A stretch of 64,000 bases of DNA from Vulcanisaeta distributa JCM 11217 (GCF_001316005.1 NZ_BBBJ01000001.1:248001-312000); one strand, 5' to 3'. Shown: positions 38,480 through 49,490, counted from the stretch's first letter. Translations and numbers: made by a program. The notes: generated by a model not told the origin, from the sequence alone.

Positions 38480-40423
38480 ATGGCATCCTTAAAGGAGGAG
38501 ATGGAGAAGAAGATTATGGAGATCCTACCGCCCGAAGCCAAGTTTTCTAAGGTGGATTTTGAGGGGGGGCCTAACGTAATTATTTACGTGATGAACCCAA
38601 GGTATGTGATGGAGCATAGCGAGTACATAAAGACCCTGGCTAAGGAGTTGAAGAAGTACATAATCATTAGGGGGGGTGATCCGAAGGTTAGGATTAGGGA
38701 GGTTGATAAGTTGAAGAGGGTCATAACGGATATGGTAACTAAGAGCGTGGGCTCGAACATAATTGATGATATTGTCGTTGATGAACCAACAGGTGAGGTC
38801 TATGTCTACCTGAAGAAGCCCGTTAGGGAGAGGAGCAAGTTGGAGAAGGAGATACTGGCTGAGACTGGTTGGAAGCCCTGGATAATACCCACGGCGCTTG
38901 AGATGGGTAGGGACTTGCCTAGGTCGGACATAGATGCCGTTAAGCAGATACAAATAGCCACTGCGAAGGATAGGCTCGAGTTCCTTAGGAGGCTTGGCAT
39001 GAGGATTCATAGGGAGCCCATTTACAGGGATGCCAGGATAACCGTTACCGGCCTAGGCGCTCAGATGGAGGTTGGCAGGAGTGCCATACTCGTCAGGACA
39101 AAGGAAAGCTCAATACTCCTGGACTGCGGCGTTAAACCATCAAGCTCGGGAGATGAGGCACCGCTACTTGATGAGTTAGACCTGGACGCACTAGACGCCG
39201 TAGTCATAACCCACGCGCACATGGACCACATTGGCTATGTACCATACCTATTCAAGTATGGCTATAAGGGCCCGGTCTACATGACTGAGCCGACCAAGTA
39301 CCTAATGGAGGTACTACTCACTGACTATATTGAGCAGGCGGAGTCTGAGGGTAGGGTTCCACCGTATAGTAGGCAGGACCTCGCACAAGCCCTTTACCAC
39401 ACGATAACCCTTAACTACGCTGATCACCCAACGGACATATCACCAGACACGAAGTTAATGCTCTTTGACGCAGGTCATGAGGTTGGCTCAGCCGTGGTGC
39501 ACCTACACATTGGTAATGGCCTTTACAACATCATTTACACGGGAGACATGAAGTACGGACCAACGAGGCTCCTGAACCCAGCCCATAATAAGTTCAAGAG
39601 GGCTGAGCTGCTCATTATGGAGAGTACCTACGGTGGTAAGGAGGATGTTCAACCGCCGAGGCAGGAAAGTGAGCAGAAGCTTGTTGACTTGGTTAAGCAT
39701 ACCGTCGAGCATGAGGGTAAGGTGTTGATACCCGTGTTCAGTACGGGTAGGGCCCAGGAAATACTCCTGGTACTTAATGAAGCCATTAACAATAAGCAGC
39801 TACCAAAGATACCGATCTACGTTGATGGGATGGTGCTGGAGACACTAAACGTACACCTAATGTTCCCCGACTACCTGAATAGGACCCTCAGGGAGATGAT
39901 ATACGACGGCGTGAACCCATTCCTGAGCGAGTACGTTAAGCCAATCGAGAGGGCCAGGGACCCTGAGAAGCGTAAGGAGCAGGTCATGGAGATACTCCAG
40001 GGACCACCAGCAGTCATACTGGCCCCACACGGCATGCTCAATGGAGGACCAATAATGGACTACTTCGTGCATGCTGCCGAGGATGAGAAGAACATGCTCA
40101 TATTCGTGTCGTACCAGGCGGAGAACACGATTGGCAGGAGGATTCAGCAGGGCGAGAGGAAGTTGACTGTTAGGTATTACTCGGATAGGGTGACGCTTGA
40201 TATTAAGATGAAGGTTGAGTCGATACCGGGCTTCTCGGGGGGGCATAGTGATAGGAGGCAATTGATTAATTACGTGAGAAACATGGAACCAAAGCCTCAT
40301 AAAATAATGCTTGTCCACGGCGAACCAAGCAAGATAATGAACCTAGCCCTAACCCTGGAGCTTCAGCTGAAGATACCAACGGTGTTCATGAATAATGGGG
40401 GGGAGACCCTAAGGCTTGTCTAG
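38480..40423 (+). CDS. aCPSF1 (KH plus metallo-beta-lactamase/beta-CASP RNase, FttA)
   Basis: Archaeal RNA endonuclease for mRNA 3'-end formation and factor-dependent termination. Two N-terminal KH domains (to about 180), then metallo-beta-lactamase motif THAHMDHIGYVP (HxHxDH), DAGHEVGSA, IYTGDMKYG, and the beta-CASP part with FSTGRAQE and HGMLNGGP. The 647 residues are in one frame. The motif FSGHSDRRQL reads FSGGHSDRRQL because a G7 stands at 40236. FEGGPNV and IRGGDP carry the same extra Gly at 38562 and 38670. ATAATTTTTTAAG is at about 38421-38433. Confidence 0.95.
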   Translation: MASLKEEMEKKIMEILPPEAKFSKVDFEGGPNVIIYVMNPRYVMEHSEYIKTLAKELKKYIIIRGGDPKVRIREVDKLKRVITDMVTKSVGSNIIDDIVVDEPTGEVYVYLKKPVRERSKLEKEILAETGWKPWIIPTALEMGRDLPRSDIDAVKQIQIATAKDRLEFLRRLGMRIHREPIYRDARITVTGLGAQMEVGRSAILVRTKESSILLDCGVKPSSSGDEAPLLDELDLDALDAVVITHAHMDHIGYVPYLFKYGYKGPVYMTEPTKYLMEVLLTDYIEQAESEGRVPPYSRQDLAQALYHTITLNYADHPTDISPDTKLMLFDAGHEVGSAVVHLHIGNGLYNIIYTGDMKYGPTRLLNPAHNKFKRAELLIMESTYGGKEDVQPPRQESEQKLVDLVKHTVEHEGKVLIPVFSTGRAQEILLVLNEAINNKQLPKIPIYVDGMVLETLNVHLMFPDYLNRTLREMIYDGVNPFLSEYVKPIERARDPEKRKEQVMEILQGPPAVILAPHGMLNGGPIMDYFVHAAEDEKNMLIFVSYQAENTIGRRIQQGERKLTVRYYSDRVTLDIKMKVESIPGFSGGHSDRRQLINYVRNMEPKPHKIMLVHGEPSKIMNLALTLELQLKIPTVFMNNGGETLRLV

Positions 40424-42303
40424 TCTCTGCTCTTCCGTAAACCACAAACATAACTATTGCCAATAGGATCACCACAATCGCCACTAAAACCAGGGTAATG
40501 ATCACGGGTTTTTGAGGCGGTTTATAACCAAGGGCTGTGAGCACGTACATGGCTGCCGACCAGGTTAGTGGCGATGTCGTTGGTAATGGATAGCCAAGCC
40601 TTGGGTCTATGGCCTCGGGCAGTAGGCCGTGCTGTGAATGTTCAACACACCATGCTAATATATTATATACACCCGTGTAGTTTCCAATGTCCTCGTAGTA
40701 CATTGCCAGGAACAACGTGGTTATTAACCAGGGTGGGTCTGGCGCCGTACTGTCATAGAGGCTTGAATCGTAGTGATAATCATCGCCAGGGAACCTTGCT
40801 AACCCTCCATTAACCGTTAATACGCGCGTTATTGTTTCGACCGTGCTTACCGCCCTAACACTACGTGGGTTCACAAGTCCCATGGCTATGGGTAGAATTG
40901 CCGACGAGTCGGGTATTCCATTCGGTACGTAGGTCACCTGTGATCCGCTGCTTGTGTATACTACCGTGCTCGTGATCGCTTGTGAGTAGAACTTGCCGGT
41001 GTAGAAGTAGCTCTGTATCGTGGAGTTTAATTCATCGGCTGCCCTGAGTATCTCCGTGTTGTTAAGACCTAATACCCTATATATCTGTGCTGAGGCGTAT
41101 AGGCCCAGGTCGTCAATTGCCTGGGTCCAGAAGTTGTAGGCGTAGTTGCTCTCCCAAATGCTTAGGTCCTTGGGTATCAAGCCATTATCCTCACTAATAC
41201 TCCTCAATTCCCAGTTAAGGGACTTGTTGATGCAGGGTAGCACCGCCAGTAAAAACGACTTATTGTGGGTGTACTCATAGAATTGCCAAACACCTATTTG
41301 GAACAGGCCAACACTATCGTACTCAGGAATACCGAAGGTTTTATCCGGTATTCCATACCAGAAGTCATAGCGTGTGTACCAGGTGCCACTTGAATTCTGG
41401 GCGCTACACATCCATAGCCAGTACTTCATTGCCGGTCCATAATAACCAGCGGCCTGAAGCGCCATTGCCGCGAATGACGAGTCCCTAACCCAGCTGTAGA
41501 AGTATACGGGTTCTGGCGATGCAACGAATTCCCCAGTGACTGGGTTTTGATCGTCCATCAATAGTAGGAGACTTAGGTAATACTCAGTTAGTAATGCACC
41601 GCTTAACCTGGGCTTTCTCGCAAGTCCCAGCCAATTACTGACCTCGTTATTGTTAATACTCATTAATTCATTAATTGGAATTATTGATGCGCCACCGAGG
41701 TTTAGGACCACGTATGTGTAGTTACCACTAACGCTGAGTATGGTCCACCCATCCACGTTCCTCACCGTAATCCCACTACCTGAGTATATGCTGAATAGAA
41801 GTGGTGATTTGATAATCACGAATGTATCATTAATCACCTGGTACGTATAAGACGCAGGCATAAAAACCTCAATAGTCAGTAAGTCTCTAGACCTAGCGAT
41901 AACGGCTATGGTTGTGTAATTCGGAGGGATGAACATCGACACCTCGCCATTACTGCCCCCTGATAATGACCGTATTATTAAGCGCCAGGTAAGCTTCACT
42001 GGTGTTTCCTAAATTCGTGATGGTCACGTTAATGCCGAGTAACCCGTATTGTCCATAAAAAACCTGGAGGATTGATGGAGGCTTGGAGGATTCACCATTT
42101 AGTATGGGCTTCGGTATTGGGTATCCAGTGGATATGTAAATGCTAAGGTTCCTCCAATTACTCAGGAGTAGGTATGTGGGTGATGAGGTATTTGTTGGTA
42201 TTTGTACAGTGACTTGTCGCTGAGTTAATGATAAAGCAATTATTGACGCACCAATTACCAATAATGCAATTCCAATTACTAGGAAGATAACTCTCCAATT
42301 CAT
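40386..42303 (-). CDS. Membrane-anchored GH15 glucoamylase-like glycosidase (frame-broken)
   Basis: Inverting alpha-glucosidase family. N-terminal TM (VIFLVIGIALLVIGASIIAL), a beta-sandwich region, then the (alpha/alpha)6 catalytic domain: PVYFYSWVRDSSFAAMALQA, IWESNYAYNFWTQA (general acid region) and HGLLPEAIDPRLGYPLP then LTWSAAMYVLTAL. A C-terminal TM (VIITLVLVAIVVILLAIVMF) anchors it outside the cell. A G4 written as G5 at about 41958 breaks the frame after NNTVIIRG. Length about 635. Many Asn-x-Ser/Thr sites suit glycosylation. It converges on aCPSF1 with 38 bases overlapping. Confidence 0.85.
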
Positions 42304-42415
42304 TGGCTATCAAATCCATGAAGAACTTTAATACTTTATCTAGAGTCAATGTTCAATTAATCAATCAGCAGTACACCTTTTAATGCCTAGTCTATACCTT
42401 CCATGAAGTAAGGAT

Positions 42416-43253
42416 ATGCTAGCGTACATGCTTGGTATCGTATTAGCCGTGGCTGCATCACTCACCTGGGCAGTATCGCCGATACTTTACAGGGTAGGCG
42501 CAACGGACAGCGCGCTTGATGACTTGATATCGAATTCCCTAGGTGCATTCGTACTTGCTGTACCATTTATACTACTCAAGCCACCATTAAATTATGGCGC
42601 CTGGCTCTACGGGACCCTCTTTGCAGTGCTTGGACCAGTATTTGGAACATACGTGTTCCTAATCTCACTTAGGTATGCAGATGTGGGTATTGCAAACGTA
42701 ATCTCCTACGCCTACGTAGTCTTACTCCCAATAATACTGCTCGTGATTAGCCCATCATACCTGGCATACACGTGGCCCGCCGTATTAATAATGATCGGTC
42801 TCTACCTAATAATGGGTTCCGGCAAGGGTACACTTTACGGATACCTAATGGCACTACTCTCAGCCATACTCTACGCCTTCTCCTTCCTGGCGCTTTACAG
42901 GGCCTATGAGTACACAAATCCCTGGGGGCATAATATTCGTTAGGGGCATTACGCTGATGATGGGTGCATTAATACTAAAGATCGTGATTGAGGGCTTTAG
43001 GTTTAAAGTTAGTGGTAAGGTCTTCCTCGCTGGGTTAATTAGTTATGGTATTGGAGGTCCCCCCCTCTATGTCTTGTCCGTGAATTACGCGGGAATCGCC
43101 GTACCAACACTAATAACGGCATTATCGCCCGTTATTACCGAGGTCCTGGCGATAATTGAGCTTAAAGAGAGACTGAACCTAAAATCGGCACTCGGTTTCA
43201 TAGCCGTAATAATAGGCATAATAATAGCATCACTAATCGGCATTCAGATTTAA
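42416..43253 (+). CDS. EamA/DMT-family transporter (frame-broken)
   Basis: Ten-TM permease made of two EamA repeats. The first repeat begins MLGIVLAVAASLTWAVSPILY, the second at YGYLMALLSAILYAFSFLALYR. The repeat-ending ALSPVITEVLAIIELKERLN is the family's usual TM-loop-TM with Glu. A G4 written as G5 at 42923 breaks the frame at NPWGIIFVRG. C7 at 43061 adds a Pro. The substrate of such transporters cannot be read from sequence. About 278 residues. Confidence 0.8.
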
Positions 43254-43278
43254 AATCTAGGCACAATAATTTACTCTG

Positions 43279-43332
43279 GTGATGATGGGTCGATGATAAG
43301 GATGATAGGTGATTTAGGAAGAGACGAGCTGA
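43279..43332 (+). ncRNA. Doubtful C/D box guide RNA
   Basis: Box C GTGATGA (43279-43285) and box D CTGA (43329-43332) are perfect, with a C'-like GTGATTT at 43309-43315 and a 13-nt guide before box D. No proper D' box exists and the stretch contains repeated GATGAT, so chance is possible. Confidence 0.25.
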
Positions 43333-43354
43333 TTGCTAATTCTTATTTTTGACA

Positions 43355-43387
43355 AAATTATAGCATTATCGCATAATGCTATAATTT
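43355..43387. repeat. Perfect 15-bp inverted repeat
   Basis: Arms AAATTATAGCATTAT and ATAATGCTATAATTT are exact reverse complements around CGC. It lies 100 bases after the EamA stop and 68 bases before the acyl-CoA synthetase start, upstream of that gene's AT-rich promoter. It could be an operator for a dimeric regulator, a transcript hairpin, or a small mobile-element remnant. Confidence 0.75.
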
Positions 43388-43454
43388 ACTTTAACAAATA
43401 TATTATTAAAATAATAAGATAAAATTTATTAACATCAAGAAACATAAAACTACA

Positions 43455-45214
43455 ATGGCTAGCACAGTTCTTGATGAGTTCCTTAAACAGAGAAACATGC
43501 TCTTAAATGCGGGTAGTTATGAGGAGGCTAAGGCGAACTTCCGGTGGCCGCCGCCTGGCGAATTTAATTGGGCTGTGGATTATTTTGATAAGTATCTCGC
43601 TGAGGCCGCCACTAACCCTGCCCTTGTGTACATAAATGATGAACTATTCAAGACCGGCGATTCTAGGGTCTTCAGTTATCCAGAGCTTAGGGCTAGGTCT
43701 AATAGGTTAGCTAATGCACTCACTGAGTTGGGTATTGGACGTGGGGGGGATGTAGTCATGGTAATGCTCAATAACAGGCCTGAGCTCTTTGAGGCCTTCC
43801 TGGCGCTAATGAAGATGGGCGCTATAATAGCGCCGGCAACAACATTGTTGCTGCCAGCGGACATTGAGGATAGGGCCGCGAGGGCTCACTTCAAGGCCAT
43901 AATTGCGGATCCTGAGGTCGTCAGCAGGATCGACCAAATTAGGGATAGGCTTGAGAAGCTTGGTGTTAAGTACTTTATAACCCTCGGTAAGCCAGGACCT
44001 GGCTGGATTGATTACTACGAATTAACTAGCGGTAAGTCAGAGAACTTCCAGGGGACTAGGACTAGGACTGATGAATTACTACTGATCTACTTCACGTCTG
44101 GAACAACGGCTAAGCCGAAGATGGTCATGCACACCCACTCAAGCTACCCAATTGGCCATCTAACGACAATGTATTGGGTCGGTGCTAAGCCAGGTTATAG
44201 GCACATGAATATATCGAGCCCAGGTTGGGCAAAGTGGGCTTGGTCGACATTCTTCGCAGCATTTAACGCTGGCGCAACCACCGTTGTCTATGATTATAGC
44301 GGCAGGTTCAGCGCGGCTAATCACCTAAAGGTTCTTGAGAATTACGGCGTTGACACGCTGTGCGCACCACCAACAGTCTGGCGCATGATAATACTTGAGG
44401 ATTTAACGAAGTACAATCTCGAGAAGATTAAGAGCTTCGTGAGCGCCGGCGAGCCTCTGAATCCAGAGGTCATTGAGCGTGTCTATAAAGCCACGGGTAA
44501 GTACATACGTGATGGGTATGGACAGACGGAGACTACGCTCATGGTTGGTAACTTCCCAGGCATGAAGATTAAGCCTGGCTCAATGGGTAAGCCAGCCCCT
44601 GGCTATGACGTAGTCCTCGTCGATGAGGATGGAAACCCAGTGGGCACTAATAAGGATGGTCACATAACCGTTAAGACAAGCCCGAGGCCCATTGGTCTAA
44701 TGGTTGGTTATGATGATGAGAATAAGAATAAGGAGGTGTTTAGGCTTGGCCTTTACTTCACGGGTGATGTCGCCTTCATGGATGAGGAGGGCTACCTATA
44801 CTTCGTTGGTCGCGCAGATGATGTATTCAAGTCAAGTGACTATAGGATTAGCCCGTTTGAACTGGAAAGTGACTTATTGAAGCATCCAGCCGTTGCTGAG
44901 GCTGCGTGGTCCCAAGCCCAGACCCCCCCATAAGGGGCTTCATACCAAAGGCATACATAGTGTTAAAGCCTGGCTACACGCCAAGTAGGGACTTGGCCCA
45001 TGAAATCTTTAAGTTCATTAGGCTTAACATAGCGCCATATAAGAGGCCTAGGGCCATTGAGTTCGTGCCTGAGTTACCCAAGACCATTAGTGGCAAGATT
45101 AGGCGTGTTGAGCTTAGAGGCCTTGAACGTGAGAAGAGGAGTAAGGGCATTAGGGGGGGTGAGCATGAGTATTTTGAGGATGACTTCCCAGACATTAAGC
45201 AGATGAGGGTGTAA
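43455..45214 (+). CDS. AMP-forming acyl-CoA synthetase, medium-chain type (frame-broken)
   Basis: Activates a carboxylic acid to its CoA thioester with ATP. N-terminal ACS-like FNWAVDYFDKYLAE, AMP-binding motif LLIYFTSGTTAKPKMV, then RDGYGQTETT, YFTGDVAFMDEEGY and VFKSSDYRISPFELE. The C-terminal catalytic Lys is in PKTISGKIRRVELR. One G is lost at about 44905 (GCG(G)TGGTC) and a C7 stands at 44924, joining as AVVPSPDPIRGFIPKAYIVL. About 585 residues. TAATAAGATAAAATTTATT around 43413-43431 serves as promoter. Acid substrate unknown. Confidence 0.9.
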
Positions 45215-45268
45215 TATTGCTAGATCATTATAAAATGATTTTTAAATTTAGTATTGTCTTTTTCCTCA

Positions 45269-46170
45269 ATGTCTAGCGCGATAAGGAGGATTAGCCTTGG
45301 GGGGGTTGATTGGCTTGATTACGCAATGCTTGGTGGTGTGCCAAGGGGGGGTAATTGGCTACTGGTGACTGGTGAACCTGGCGTTGGTAAGTCAATACTC
45401 ACGATACAGGCGGCTGGGGGGGCCAATGTGGATGCCATGCCCGTGGTCTTCGTCTCCACGGAGACCAGGTTTTTCGACGTTGTTAGGCAGGCTAGGCAGT
45501 TCGGTATTGACCTCAGCGACGCTGTTAGCCTTGCCGATGTATTGGCTGGTAAGGTTAAGGACGTCAAGACGAACCTAGTCGTTATTGACTTATTCGGACT
45601 TGCCAGGCAATACAGGGAACTACTCAAGGCGAGTGAGGAAGAGGAGGGTAAGTCCAAGGCTAAGTCACCACTGAGTATGGAGGTTGTAATGGCCTCAATA
45701 GAGAAGGCTTACGAGGTCCTTGGCGTGAGTGAGGAGGGCAAGGTGACTAAGGATGTCCTAGTCATTATTGATTCCCTGGCTCCCATGTGGCTCATGCGCC
45801 GGCAATGGCTAGGCTCATCACGTATCGATTAAGGCAGAGGCTGTATAGGAGTAATGTTACTGTAATAATGACTAATCAATTTGCACCAACCACGGGCATG
45901 ACCTTCGGGTTCGGCGCAGAGCACATCGCCGATGCAATAATACACATGTGGATTGAACAGCCTGAGAAGAAGAAGGAGATTGAGAGGTGGCTCATCATTA
46001 AGAAAGCTAGGCTCACGAATCATTATAGGAAGGCAATGAGGTATGAGATAGAGCCTGGCAGAGGATTAACACTTATAGAGCCTAGCATTGAGGAGTTGAA
46101 GAAGTGGTTTGATGAGTATGCAGGTAAGCAGGAATCAAGTGGGGGAGGAATAACTGTAGCCAAGAAGTAA
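45269..46170 (+). CDS. RecA-superfamily (RadA/KaiC-like) ATPase (frame-broken)
   Basis: Single RecA domain: LDYAMLGGVPRGNWLLVTGE leading into Walker A GEPGVGKSIL, Walker B VLVIIDSLAP, then ITYRLRQRLYRSNVTVIMTN, similar to RadB/RadA-type core and L2 regions, with an extended C-terminus ending in Lys. A G3 written as G2 at about 45790 (TGTGG(G)CTCATG) joins PMW to AHAPAMARL. G7 at 45299, 45345 and 45418 each add a Gly. DNA repair and KaiC-type signalling are both possible. ATG 45269 chosen, with TTTTTAAATTTAG about 25 bases before. Confidence 0.75.
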
Positions 46171-46172
46171 TA

Positions 46173-46618
46173 ATGGCAATGGAGGAGTTTCTATGGACCT
46201 TATTAAACGGTGGTAGCAGGGAGAACGTGGTAAATAGATTAATGCATGCGGTGAGTATGCCAAGCCCTACTTAGATGTGGTCAATGGTAATGACCCAGGT
46301 AGCACGATATCTGCTGCGGTGTCGTATTACCAATACGTTAGGCTCGCCAGAGGAGATCTGCATATAAATGGGAATTACCTAATGGGTATTGACGAAGATC
46401 TCGTAAGGCCTGATTCTACGTATTCAGTGATTATTGATAACATGACCCGCGCATTGAAGGCTCAGGATTACGTAACGGCAAGCTTTCTGGCGGACCTGGC
46501 ATTTATCGCCAGGTCATACATACTCTGTGTGGAGAATAATAATGAGGATTCGTGTGATTGGATTAGGAGGGCGTTTAATGTGAGGGTTTTGATCCTTAGA
46601 AGATTTAGCAATTATTGA
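46173..46618 (+). CDS. Hypothetical helical protein (frame-broken)
   Basis: About 147 residues: MAMEEFLWTLLNGGSRENVV, then MHAVEYAKPYLDVVNGND, DNMTRALKAQDYVTASFLAD and LAFIARSYILCVENN. A G is missing at about 46251 (GTG(G)AGTATG). The helical pattern with regularly spaced Tyr/Ala is TPR- or HEPN-like, but no motif identifies it. It starts two bases after the RecA-like gene's stop and is probably in its operon. Confidence 0.5.
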
Positions 46619-47012
46619 GCGGCCTGAACTTATAGCCGTAGTTTATCAGGCCGTACGTGCCATCCATCTTAACCATTCTAAACACGACCTCAACATCAAT
46701 GCCAGGACTTAACTTATCAGTCCATGCAATCCACTATCTGACCAACAACCTTAACGCCACCAAGATCCACTATGCCTATTACCAACGGCTTCATCTTCTC
46801 AAACTCGACAGGCACTGAGTAAAGTACTGTGAAGTTTACGAGCTTGCCCGTGCTTGGTAATGGGTATGGCTTAAACTCCCTGGAACCGCACTCACACACA
46901 GCCTTGGCGGGAAGTATATGCGCCCGCACTTAACGCATTGGACACCCTCGAGCCTATAGTACTGAGGCATCCTTCTCCAGTACCTTGGTATGGATAGTCT
47001 CTGGTCAACCAT
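46605..47012 (-). CDS. DUF35 OB-fold/zinc-ribbon protein (frame-broken)
   Basis: Acyl-CoA-binding partner of thiolases. N-terminal helix RYWRRMPQYYRLEGVQC, rubredoxin-like ribbon CVKCGRIYFPP then CECGSREF, and an OB-fold (LVNFTVLYSVPVEFEKMKPL, VVFRMVKMDG, YGYKFRP). A G3 written as G2 at about 46912 (CCAAGG(G)CTGTG) and a shift at about 46727 break the frame. In archaea DUF35 bridges thiolase and HMG-CoA synthase. Here it lies one base from a thiolase-like gene, which supports the same role. About 134 residues. Confidence 0.8.
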
Positions 47013-47013
47013 G

Positions 47014-48177
47014 TCAGCTCACCCTCCTGAGGATTATCGATGTTGATACTAAATCGAAGCCAGCCATGTCTTGAACAATTCCCAACTCAGCCCTGCCCAG
47101 CGATTCAAAGGGCTTCGCATTCATTAGCTCCATAACCATTAATGCCAATTCATACATACCCGACGCACCCCCCCCTGGAAATCCCATGGATTTAAGTCCA
47201 CCACCTGCATTAACAACTAATTTATTACCCGCGTCTAAGGCACCCGTAGATAGAAGTCTCGGCGTCTCACCAGGCCTCACGAGACCCATGGACTCCAGCG
47301 CCAGCATGCCGAGTATGCTGTATGTGTCGTGAACCTCAGCAAGGTTTATGTCGCTTATTGAAACGTGAGCCATCCTAAGGGCCATATTGGTGGCATCCCT
47401 AACAGAGTAAAGCTCGGTTAATGAATCCCTCTGGCCTAGGTATGTCCCGTAGGCGCCAACGCCAATACCATCAATCCTAATCACAGCGTCACTCTTAATT
47501 GGTTTATTGCATAGTATGACTGCGGCTGAACCATCCACGGCAGGTGCAACATCATAAAGTCTCAGTGGGTCGGCAACGACCTCCGATTCAAGTACATCCT
47601 TAAGCGATGCTTGCTTCTTCATGTACGCGAGTGGGTTCTTGCTGCCTCGCTCATGCATCTTTATTGGCCATATCGCCAGATCCTCATAGTCATAGCCATA
47701 CTTAATCATGTACTCCTTCATCGCCATCGCCGCCTGGGCGGCTGGCGTTACGCCAAAGAAGCCCTCATACTCGTAGTCAGTGATTGTTGATAATGCCTTA
47801 TTCAACTTAACATTAACCACATCATGCATCTTCTCAACACCGACAACTGCGACGCAATCATAAATGCCCGCCTTAACCATGTTATAGGCCTCTAGGACAG
47901 CAATGCCGCTTGATCCATCACCACTCTCAATCCTAATGGCAGGTATTCTCCTGAGCCCAACATAATCCGCCAGATAGGCACCTAACACACTTTGGTCCTG
48001 GAGCACCTCTGAGAAGGCATTGGCCACGTATATGGCGCCAAGGTTAGTATTGCCTACTTGATCAAGGACCTTTAGGAAGGCCTCAGCGAATAGCTCCTTC
48101 AACCCCCCCTTCTCATAATGCCTACCGCCAGGTACCAGGGAGTGCGCTACGACATATACTTCTGTCGTATTAAACAC
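47014..48177 (-). CDS. Thiolase-like protein lacking Cys and His of the active site
   Basis: Archaeal thiolase/SCP-x fold, 388 residues from GTG 48177 (MFNTTEVYVVAHSLVPGG). The nucleophile region reads IPAIRIESGDGSSGIAVLEA where VEAACASGG is expected, and the NxxGGxxxxGHPxGA region reads NAGGGLKSMGFPGG, so Cys and the second His are replaced. EVHDTYSILG keeps the first His. It may be a scaffold or use different chemistry. C8 at 47168 and C7 at 48104 add residues. It is adjacent to DUF35 and divergent from HMG-CoA reductase. An upstream frame extension to 48474 runs through the divergent gene and is rejected. Confidence 0.75.
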   Translation of the reverse strand: MFNTTEVYVVAHSLVPGGRHYEKGGLKELFAEAFLKVLDQVGNTNLGAIYVANAFSEVLQDQSVLGAYLADYVGLRRIPAIRIESGDGSSGIAVLEAYNMVKAGIYDCVAVVGVEKMHDVVNVKLNKALSTITDYEYEGFFGVTPAAQAAMAMKEYMIKYGYDYEDLAIWPIKMHERGSKNPLAYMKKQASLKDVLESEVVADPLRLYDVAPAVDGSAAVILCNKPIKSDAVIRIDGIGVGAYGTYLGQRDSLTELYSVRDATNMALRMAHVSISDINLAEVHDTYSILGMLALESMGLVRPGETPRLLSTGALDAGNKLVVNAGGGLKSMGFPGGGASGMYELALMVMELMNAKPFESLGRAELGIVQDMAGFDLVSTSIILRRVS

Positions 48178-48232
48178 CAGCAGTTGCCATAAATGTGAAG
48201 TTTTTAAATATTCCCTGGATATAGCCCATATA

Positions 48233-49490
48233 ATGGTTGAGGAAATAAGCCTTGAGGACGTATTCGCAAAGATTGATAGAGGCGAATTGAAACTCCACGA
48301 ACTAGACAAACTCTTCAATGATTCAAACAAAGCAACGGAGATTAGGAGGAGATACATCGAGAGCAAGGTCAATGTGAAGCTTGAGAATGTGGGTAAGACA
48401 GTCATAGACTTTAACACTGTGGTTGGTAGAAATATAGAAAATACGATAGGTGCTGCGCAGGTACCAATAGGCATCGCTGGACCACTGCGCGTGATTGGTG
48501 ATTACGCCAATGGACTTTACTACATACCGCTGGCGACCACGGAGGGCGCACTAGTGGCTTCCGTGAATAGAGGTGCTAAGATCGTCACTGAGTCAGGTGG
48601 TGCTAGGAGTAAGGTCATTAATGATGGCATGACTAGGGCCCCCCCCGTAATAGCCGTACCAAGCATTATTGATGCTGTTGAACTCGTTAACTGGGTTAAT
48701 GAGCATTTTAATGAGGTGAAGAGCGTGGCTGAATCCACCAGTAGGCATGCAAGACTGGTTAGTATTCAGCCATTCATTGTTGGTAATAATGTTTGGCTTA
48801 GGTTTAAGTTCACGACGGGGGATGCAATGGGCATGAACATGGTTACAATAGCCACCGACAAGGCCGTTAAGTACATACTCAGCAACTTCCCAAGGGCGCG
48901 CCTAGTCGCACTTAGTGGCAATATGTGCGTAGATAAGAAGGCCAACGCTGTAAACTTCCTACTCGGTAGGGGGTAAGACCGTGATCAGCGAGGTCGTAAT
49001 ACCGAGAAGCACCCTGGAGAAGTGGGGGGGTGTCACTGCGGAGGATGTGGCCGAGGTCAATAATAGGAAAAACCTGCTTGGTTCCGCGTTAGCTCACTCA
49101 TATGGCTTCAACGCCCACTTCGCTAATATAATTGCAGCTATATTCATAGCCACGGGTCAGGACGTGGCTCAGGTCGTTGAGTCTAGCATGGGTATTACCT
49201 GGATGGAACCTCTCGATAATGGTGACCTCTACGTATCAGTCACATTGCCGAGTCTCGAGGTTGGCACCGTCGGCGGCGGCACCGGATTACCAACACAGAG
49301 GGAGGTTCTTCAAATGCTTGGTGTTTATGGCTCAGGGAATCCTCCCGGTACGAACGCACTTAAGTTTGCAGAGATAGTGGCTGCAGCCGTACTTGCTGGC
49401 GAGGTTAACCTGGTGCTTGCCTTAGCGAGGGATGAGTTAGCTAGAGCTCATGAAATGCTTGGTAGGGCTGGCAAGAGAAGTAGTGCGTAG
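48233..49490 (+). CDS. hmgA: 3-hydroxy-3-methylglutaryl-CoA reductase (frame-broken)
   Basis: NADPH-dependent step committing carbon to mevalonate. Class I landmarks: [17 protein letters not shown], catalytic Glu in [22 protein letters not shown], the Lys in [25 protein letters not shown], and the His in [12 protein letters not shown]4 written as G5 at about 48970 splits it after LLGRG, and the second piece continues [11 protein letters not shown]8 at 48643 gives TRAPPV for TRAPV. About 418 residues, normal for archaea. Divergent promoter shared with the thiolase-like gene, TTTTTAAATATTCC at 48202-48215. Confidence 0.95.

Noticed and set aside
48178-48474. N-terminal extension of the thiolase-like frame
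   Set aside because: It runs through the promoter and the first 80 codons of HMG-CoA reductase on the other strand and has Ser/Leu-rich shadow composition.
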